Shown here: positions 10,601-19,600 of the stretch, piece by piece
How positions within the stretch are numbered: the stretch's first letter is position 1
Layout of the letters: every line of letters begins with the position of its first letter
Origin: Pelargonium cotyledonis
Lineage: Eukaryota; Streptophyta; Magnoliopsida; Geraniales; Geraniaceae
Assembly: GCA_036897625.1 (NCBI GenBank)
Contig: JAYMTA010000920.1
Location: 1-23,036 of the forward strand
DNA: 23,036 nt
Reading direction: 5' to 3'
Notes under the pieces: model-generated
What the model was told of the DNA's origin: nothing
Database searches by the model: none
The model's input: only the letters and a program-made list of their open reading frames with translations
Made by a program: the position numbers and the translations under genes

Positions 10601-13600
10601 CCAATGACATTAGCATTGCAGGATGGAACCCAACATGAACATGGTATCAAAACTGGTTTCGTCTCGAGCCTTTGCTCATTTGTTTTGCGTCCCTGTTAAT
10701 TCTTGGTTAACGTGCAAAGCCCATTGTGTTTAGCCTGCCCATGAGAGACAGTGTTGAAGTGTCTCACATTGGAAGTTTATGGAGTTTGAAACTGCTTTAT
10801 ATATCTGTTGGGCTACACCAACTAATAACTTGGGATTTTGGAATGGAGTAGTTTAACAAGTTTCTCATCATATCTGGAGATTACACTTAACTAATTCGGA
10901 ATCAGGGCTTCAAATATAAAATCTCATAATAACTTAAGTTGCTGTTCTATTTTTTTTGTGAAGGACATACATATTCAGCTTATTAATATCGTCAAAACAT
11001 ACAATACAGGCAAAAATTGTAAAAGAACAGTTGAGAATGATAGAGTTATAGATCTAACAAAGCTATAAGTTATCATTTTGTCCACATACCTAAACAGTGG
11101 AGATACTCCAAGCCAATAATAACTTCTGCTGCATAGAACCTGAAGATGTAAAACAAGTTGCAATCAAAGTAGTTAAAGGTTTTATGAATAAGTAATATAC
11201 ATATGCAGATCCAATTCCTTAGCATGAAGCACTAAAATTTGGATGGATGCAGAACCCTATAGGAAAAGCTTGTGCCATGTCAACACTGCATTGCTCTTTG
11301 CTCAGACATGCTCGCATATGAACAGACATGAACTAGAGGGAGAAGTTAAGGTTTTGACCTCAAACTCAATATTCTTGTGACATATCCCTCAAAATATCAG
11401 GAGTGTTTCCTAATACACCCTTCCCAAACATGTAACACTCATATAATAATTTTGACCTCAGGATCGTGTATAATATGTGCAAGTAAGGAGCAAAAACAAA
11501 GATAAGAAACTTATATATTTATAATCTTAATTACAAAGGTAACAAATAGATGTATGGCCTTCATCTGCGCCTGGTTTAGGAGTTTTCCATGTTGCATGCA
11601 TCAGATTGGTGTATAAAGATCATAGATTCACTATCCCAAAATGGAAAACGCAATCTCAACAACCAAGAGTACCTCGAAGAGTCTTCTCTAAATATTTTCA
11701 TAGGCTGTTTGTCAAGCAGGGCAAATAACTCTCCGCCAGGGCAGAAGTCTGTTATCAAACAAACGTGTGTAGCAGTCTGAAGAGAAAAAGAAAATTCAGT
11801 AAATGTTACTGTTATTGAGAAAACAGAACTATTAATCAACCAAGGATGTAGTTCTCAATCACCTTTTTTTAACAGCAAAATTTATTTGACTAATGATTTA
11901 ACGAGAATCATGTTCAGATGAAAATTACAAATAAAAAAGAAGAGATAGGAGATGATAAGTAACTTTCATACCATAGGAATATATTTGATTTCAAACAAAA
12001 AGTTGAAAACATTCAGCTTCCTTTTCCTAATTATATTTCAGTACATGATTATTTTTGTTTATCAACTTCAGAAAGATGGATGCAATCAAGTGGCACTACA
12101 ACAAGTACTGTTCTACTTCTAAGAAGTGAGAGTAAATGTTCACCCCATCATTACAAAATATAACAAAGAAAAGGAGCCAAATAACCTTTATCCTGGAAGC
12201 TTAAAAAAAAAGAAGAAAAAAGAGAGGCACAAGATCTGCTAGAAGTAACTATGAGTTTCTGTTGAGCTAAGATTAACAAATACATCAGGAACTAGTTGAA
12301 TTTACATTACACTATTAGCCATTCATTATTGCAATAGAGATGGCGTTTCTTTTTTTTTTTCGCCCAACAAGTATGCCTATAAGAATACATTTTATGCATG
12401 TACTTCTGCATCCAAAATGTTAATGCTCTAGTTTTCTGCCTTTCTTTTTTCTTCTCTAAAAAGGAAGTTAGAGTAACAGGGTAAACCTGAAAGGAAGTGT
12501 AAAGTGCAGGAAGAAAAGGATGATCCAGTAGCGAAATGATTTCCCTTTCAATGCATGCTCGATGCACCTGCATAAACATTTCAGTGATCCTTTTAATAAA
12601 GTCAATGGTACATATTCTGCATAAAGTAAGAAGGTGTTGCATGGACCTTTAAAAAACATTGAATCATGGCTCTCTTTGATGTTCATACCTTGTTGCGATT
12701 CAACATTGCAGATTTTTCCATTGCCTTCATAGCATATAATTCACCTGTACCTTTCAGTTCCACCAAATGAACACTGCAGCAGATACCATACTAGGTTAAA
12801 TAAAAAAGCCAAGTGTTTCCATGGAATTGTTTAACACCTCAGGAATTGCACAAGACCCTAGGCAAGCTGGAAACTGGAAATAGTTTTTGAAATAAGCTAA
12901 AATAAAGCAGAAGCAGAAGAAACTCCAAATTTTTTTTTTTTTTTTTTTTAAACAGTCCATTTGAAGAAAATGTCAATGCACCAGAATGAGTTAAGTATGG
13001 TTGGTTAACATCTCTAAAGGATGCTATTAGTAATGACCAATCTAAAAATTAATCACTCACAATAATGTATAACTTAGAATCTCTTTTTGTTTCAGAAGCC
13101 TTAACAATTACTAAAAAAGAAAGTGGTTGATTACAAGAACAAATATAGGAAGGATATTAAGCCACACAGAGAGCAGATCTCAACACTTCCAACACACTGA
13201 CTATTTTATCAAGATGCTCGTATTTATACCTTTTTCACTACTGGTTCCATGTTCACAATCATACGAGGCTAAATATTTAATTATGCTATTATCAGTCTGT
13301 TATCAGTGCTTTATAACTACTAGACTGATAAAACAAATTTTGATGAACAATTAACTTCATCATTAAGGTTGTTTATGGAGGATGAAGAAGAAAATTTGAA
13401 AGGCTGAGTAATATGGGCTAATTCTAAATCAGTTTTAGACTGTTTACAATCTGGGACATTTAACAATGTTCAGCCTATCTAATGGATTCTGAATGCTGGC
13501 GTTAGTTTTTTTATTTTATTTTATTACTATCTATTAGAGTTATGATTAAGTTTCTTTCGTTAAATATTGGCCAAACTGATATTAAGGTTTCTTAGTATGC

Positions 13601-16600
13601 ATATTAGCGATATTTTTCATAGTAAGGCTACTAATTGACTCGAATTAGGTTTTTTGAATTCTAATGAATCAAACACAGTAGTAGATGTAACAGACCCCAA
13701 CAAACATATATAAATAACAAAGAGCAAATCTTGTCCATGGGATCAAAGATATCACAATGTAGACTAAAAAACTATGAACAATAAAAAGAGAACACTTTTA
13801 CAAATTCTGGTCAGGCAGCCTCTTGAAAATTATATACAGCTACATTCACTATGGAGGTCACGTATTCAATAAAACACGTCAATGAAGTTACGAAAATCAT
13901 AGTACCTTCCAGTATCACCGCAACCCAACGGTTTTATGGGCTTGAAATGATGCAGGCCAATTTTTTCTCCTTGCGCAGTGATCTGGGAAGCACATGTAAT
14001 AGAAATAGAATGTTTTATTGGTTAGGAGATAGCTTTCAGATGCAAAGCATAAGTATTCAAATATACAGAAGTTAAACAATGTATTTGAGCTTCAGACTAT
14101 AACCAATGTTATTGCATACTAAAATACATGAATCTAAGTCCAAATGGCAATAAATGTTGTTTATTACATTAAAAGCTAAAAAAGGACATGTTTTTCTGTA
14201 TTTCTAGAAGTGACAGTTTCCAAATCTTTTGCAACATTGTTAATCATCCTCTGTCAAACCCTTCTAGCAATAATGACATAGATAGATATAATGACAAGGA
14301 ATAAGTTAACTCTGCCCATTAACTTTCTGATAGAGAAAACCCGGCCTTCTAGCAATAATGACATAGATAGATATAATGACAAGGAATAAGTTAACTCTGC
14401 CCATTAACTTTCTGATAGAGCAAGATTTGGTACTGAATAGCTTTTAATAACTCTGGTCCACACCCAACAAGGGCAGGAATGGGAGGTAATTTTTCCTGTA
14501 GCAACTGCTATTCATGTAGTATGCTGTAAATGACCAGCTAATAGGATGATACTTGACGACCTGATATTAATTTTACACTCTACGCCCCCTATTGTGCAAG
14601 CTTGTTATCGTTTTGCACGTGTTCCATGCACTAATCTTCTTCTTGCCTTGTGCAGGAATTTTAACATTTTCTTTAACTGGGGTGGTGGCTGACTCAAACT
14701 TGTGACCTTTAAGTCTTCAAGACTTTGATACCATGTAGAGAACCAACTCAACTAAAAATTTAAGCTAATAGTTGAAGGCCCAATATTAACTTTATACTCT
14801 AACATAATCCTGCTCCAATGTGCTCATTAGCTGTATGCATCAATGAAGTTCTTTGGTTTGTCGCAAGAAAAATTCTTATGGATTAATACATAGTACATCT
14901 GTCAAGTAAATTTGATTAAGAATGGCTGCTTAAATACAAAGTATTTTTGTCAATATACATATTTTCATAATTACTTGTATGTCTTGGTAATATTTGATAC
15001 CAAATGCAATAATACATGTATAGACCAATCATAAAAGCTTCACTCCAACAGCTCGAAACCCCATAGAAAGTTTTAATAAATACATAACATTTGAATCATA
15101 TTAGAAGTTAGAACCATCTACTGAGAGTTCATTTTACAGATCATACCTTTTGTATTGCTAGCCAAGAAGATGAATCCTTTCTGTGAGGCCTTGGAGAGAC
15201 GGGTTGTGAATGTATTGCCCACAAATCCTCTGGTCTCTGAAAACACAAAATTGCAACAGAAATATCACATCAGTTACAGTCCAACATAATTTCTGAAGAA
15301 ATAGCTGAGTCTCACCCTTCAATTGCTAAGGAGTTGACTTCAGCGGAAAATTATGAAACTTAAGGACAAAAAGATCATACTCTTAACATCAATTTATTAT
15401 AAACAACTCTTTATCATATCCAAAATCACAAAGATTAATATGTGAACTGTACATTCCAGATGATTTTCTATGCACTTGGTATTACCCTAGCTTATTGTAT
15501 ATTCCTAGTGATATTCAACAGTCATTTTCTGAACAGAATGTGAAATTCAAATGTAGAGAACATAATAATTCTTGAACAATAGAGGTAGTAAATAACTTTC
15601 AATGCCATGCTGGTTGTCATCCATCGTACCGATAAGCAAACCATGTATGACTGAAAACCAGAGGTCAAGAACCTCAAAAGTTACAGAAGAAATTCAAGCT
15701 ATTTTAGAACTATAAAGCTAAGCTAATTATCAATCTAAACATAGAGCAAAACGAGTACCTTACCAAGTTGGCATCAGGCAGTTCTCTAACCGCTTCATCA
15801 ACATTTTCTGCTGTAGCTTTGACCTGATAAAAGAGGGAAATAAAAGCTGAGGCCTCAATCATACAACTTCAAAGATAAAGAAGGCAAAAAAACTTTACAA
15901 GTTTATTAGAAGCATATGATAGTCTTAGTAGTCCATCTAACTGTTAAAATAATGCTTCTTCAGGTACTCGTGAAGTCATAGTCATTTCTGGCTAATAATG
16001 TTAGATGCAGTATTTCCAATTGCACAAAAGATAGTGCAAAATTTTAAATTGAAAGAGAATATGTATTATATTGCTGCTTTTACAATCATGAGAATGAAGG
16101 GATACATCTGATTTCTTTGTATGTATTTTTCTCTCCTTTTCTGTATTCTGGGGGGTGTGTGTACTAGATTCAACTGCAACACTAAACTTCTTATACTGAC
16201 AATCTAATGGCTGGAATGTTGATGTTTGTTATGTATACAATGAAGTATGAGAAAAATTACATACCAACTTAGCACTTTGTTGCTCTGATACATCTGAGAG
16301 ACGATTTCGCAAGGGTTCCACATGATCACTTCCATCTAATTGGACACCAATGAAGTACTGAAGCTCACCCTAGAAAATACACAAGGAGAGAAAAAATATA
16401 TTAGAGAGTAATATGCAACCCAGCAATATCGAGACTGAATCCAACATTTTCTAAGAAACTATCCTAAAACTCATTGCCACCTTCTGGTCACGCATGGGTT
16501 GCAGGTGAAACAAATTCCAGAACTTCTTTCCTGCATGTCACAATATCATAAAATACAGAATGATTAATAGGAATACAAAACTAATGAGTGTGAAGAAGGA

Positions 16601-19600
16601 AAAGTCCCCAAAGGAAATTTTTATACTCTAAAGAAGTCTATCTGGAATTCGTAACTAAATGCTGCAATTTTCCCCACTCTGAAAAATGAAGCATTTTAAG
16701 AAGTGAAAGGTAACTAACATAACACTAAATTTGCACCATCATAATATCATAAGGTTTACTTACCACTCTTAGTGTAGTTGATCAACTGAACAGTGATCTC
16801 CCTCTGATCTCGAATGGCATCTCTGACCTTAGACACAGTTGATTGGTCTGTTTCTGGTCCTTGGAGAAACCTTCACAATTGATTAAGCAACTTAGAATGT
16901 AATTAATATTTCTGATAGATGTTCGTAAACAAGTGAAAATTAGTGATACCATGACCCTGTGATAATATCTTACAAGTCATCAGAAATTTATCATTAAAAA
17001 TTACCACTATAGCAACAATATGTATAGTCTTTTAGGCTCTGCTACAACCAAGAAAAGAATAAAAATGAACCTCCAGCTTTTGGCTCCCAAAATTTGTTAA
17101 GCATCGATCATTGTGAAATGAACTATTATCATTTGTGAAAAAGCAATTACAACTTTGAGGATGTTGAGAATGTTGGTAAATGGAGAAAGTGATCATATAT
17201 AGTTACCGGCAGTTTCTTCCCAGAATTTCTTCACGTGTATATTCCGTCAATTCAAGGAAGCTATCAGATGCAAATATCTGCATATAAAGAACTAATTAAA
17301 GCCAGTATATAGCAGACTGTCTAAATATTGTTAGAAGCATGAGCTTGCAGAGTACAGACTATGAAGGTCCTTTTAAGTATAATAAGAATGTGCATCTAAT
17401 TATGTTATGTATAGAATAAAAGAAAATAGTCACTCAACACCGATGTTGTGGAATGTTGGTATTGATCATGTACTACTATACAATCACGCAAATAACGCAA
17501 AATGGATATGCAACAATGAATAAGGCTGGCAATGTGATGACCATAAATAGAATGAAGTGGTTGGCTATCTACAGCGAGAAACTACTTAAAGAGTTGGATC
17601 TTTTAACAACTTGGGATGCAGGATGAGTAGTATAATGGAGGAGCTTCTTCATAAACCCTCAATGATTTTTTTTTTCTTTCCAAAAGGAAAAAAGAAATCA
17701 AACCAATTTACTTTGAAAGGATGATTCCAAACCAAAAGCAATTAGATGGTGCGGTCCAACTTCTGTATGAAGATAAACTTGGCTCTATCTCTATTCCATG
17801 TAGGACAATACTCCCCCCTATATGTGAGACTCTCTTCTCCCTTATATCATATAATGGACACTACATATGGACAAGTGGCATGTTCATTTGGGTAGCCTTT
17901 GTCATCCTTTTTAGTAACCCCTTCATTTGGGAAGCCTATGATACCATTTTTGAGTAGCCAAAGGTTTATATCTCTGGTCCCTGTTAGTCCCAACTAAAAT
18001 GAATTGGGCTTTGATAGAGTGTTACGTTTAGCCTAAGTTATTAGGTAGTGCAATCCAACTGGCATACAAAGCTCAACTTGGCATTGTTTCCAGTCCATGT
18101 GGGACTGCGGCCCAACAGAGTGAAGTTACATTCATAATTTTAGTTAAAAGGAACAACTCCTAAGTCTCATGTCACCACATGTAACCAAAGACTTACAATT
18201 GGGTTATCAGGAAGTCTAGGATCTGAAATCACAAAATTCTTTTCAATTCGTTCCAATGTGGTCGCCAGGTCAATTCCTTGACGAATATCCCTCTCTCTTT
18301 CAGCACGGTCCCAACTGTCAGTGCTTTCTATATCTTTAGTCATCAAAACCTCTGGCTCAATAGTTGGTTGGCTTTCAATCTTCCCAACAGAACTTGAAGA
18401 CCTCCCTTTTGATCTGCAGGGTAACATAGCGCTTCTTATATAAATGCTGATACTTACAGAGCAGTCAAAGGGCCAACTAGAATAGCCATAATCTAAAGTA
18501 AAGAGGCCATGTGACAGATAAAAGAATGTAAAGCCCCTTCGGGATGCTAATAATGTATGAAAAAACTTTCATATTTGCTGCCTAGGACAACTCAAATGTA
18601 CATCTTGAAAAATGCCAAAAAGAGAGGTTGGAATTGGTATTGCAATATCGAAATCTGAAGAAAACTTACCCTATTGAGGAAATGCGTGAAGAGAGTCTAG
18701 ATTTCTTCCCAGTATCCTGAGATAGAGAAGCTTCACTCATGATATCTACTTGAGGAGTTTTTCTGCCCGGGGTATCCATATTAAATTCAGCAGGTATAGG
18801 AAGGACAAAATCAGAAGCCAATTGCTCTTCAAGCTTTTCAGCCGCCTGTTGACTAATAGCTTGAATGTGAGAGCGCGGATGTTTCACAGTTTGAACAACC
18901 TCTGTTATAGAACCTAAAGCCTTCTCCTTCTCCCGAGCTGACACAAGAAAGTGATTATGAAAATGAAATGAATGTCATTTTAACATCAAATCCAGGGAAA
19001 ACACTCACCATCATAACGGATTAATGACTTTGGCAGTCCATTCGGTCGTAAGGCCTTTTCATTCACACCTTCTGTGTGTTTACTGACCTCAACCTGCATT
19101 CTGCAGAATATCGAAGATTACACAACCTCTTATAAATCAAGAATGTACAACAAAACACAAAAAAATGATTCAACTATAGCATCTTCAGTCTAAGCTTAAC
19201 AAATACATTATATTGTGAGGTGCACCAGCTGCGTGCATTTTCTGCTCAAACATAGTAATTGATGAACTAACATTCTGAAGCAACAAAAATACAAAGAAGA
19301 TAGGCGTTGCACCATCCTGTGAATTTAATAAAAAACCTAACATAAATTCACAAATGCATCAAAAAAAAAAAAAAAACAAAGGAGATCAACATTTCTCTAA
19401 GCTGTGAACTTCATAGAACACTTAACAAAAAATCACAACTTCACCAACTCAAAAACAACAATCCAATTTTATTTTCACTATTTGGTACATCTCCAATGAT
19501 ATAAAAAATCACTACTGTGAATAGGGAATGAATTGAAGAACAATACTATATTTAATAGTAAATTAGTAACTGAAGAACTGTAATTGTGGATTTAATCAAA

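Larger units (their letters stand above)
8521..13946 (-). other. PHOT2: AGC-VIII protein kinase domain of PHOT2 (exons 12-21)
   Basis: Residues 590-876. The glycine loop is GCGDTG (597-602), the ATP lysine Lys619 (YAMKAM), the helix-C glutamate Glu638, the catalytic loop YRDLKPEN with Asp715, and the metal site DFD (733-735), DFD replacing DFG as is usual for plant AGC-VIII kinases. The insert before the activation segment carries RRRRSTSQP. Ser759 aligns with the Ser747 reported in Arabidopsis PHOT2 for 14-3-3 binding. Ser773 and Ser775 in [14 protein letters not shown] align with the activation-loop autophosphorylation sites (Ser761 and Ser763). All catalytic residues are present, so the kinase should be active. 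Confidence 0.95.
13983..15146 (-). other. PHOT2 intron 11 (1,164 bp)
   Basis: This intron lies between the exon ending AIQK and the exon starting [12 protein letters not shown], just before the kinase glycine loop. It is the largest coding-region intron. Two additions account for over a third of it: the 76-bp duplication (14260-14420) and the TRIM-like element (14525-14804). The remainder is AT-rich with no gene seen. Confidence 0.9.

Noticed and set aside
14721-14733. tRNA-like string TGGTATCAAAGTC
   Set aside because: It is the primer-binding site of an LTR element and not a tRNA gene; no cloverleaf surrounds it.
17721-17957. 78-codon plus-strand open frame in PHOT2 intron 5
   Set aside because: It runs across the LTR and interior of the TRIM-like element in the opposite orientation and shows no known protein.
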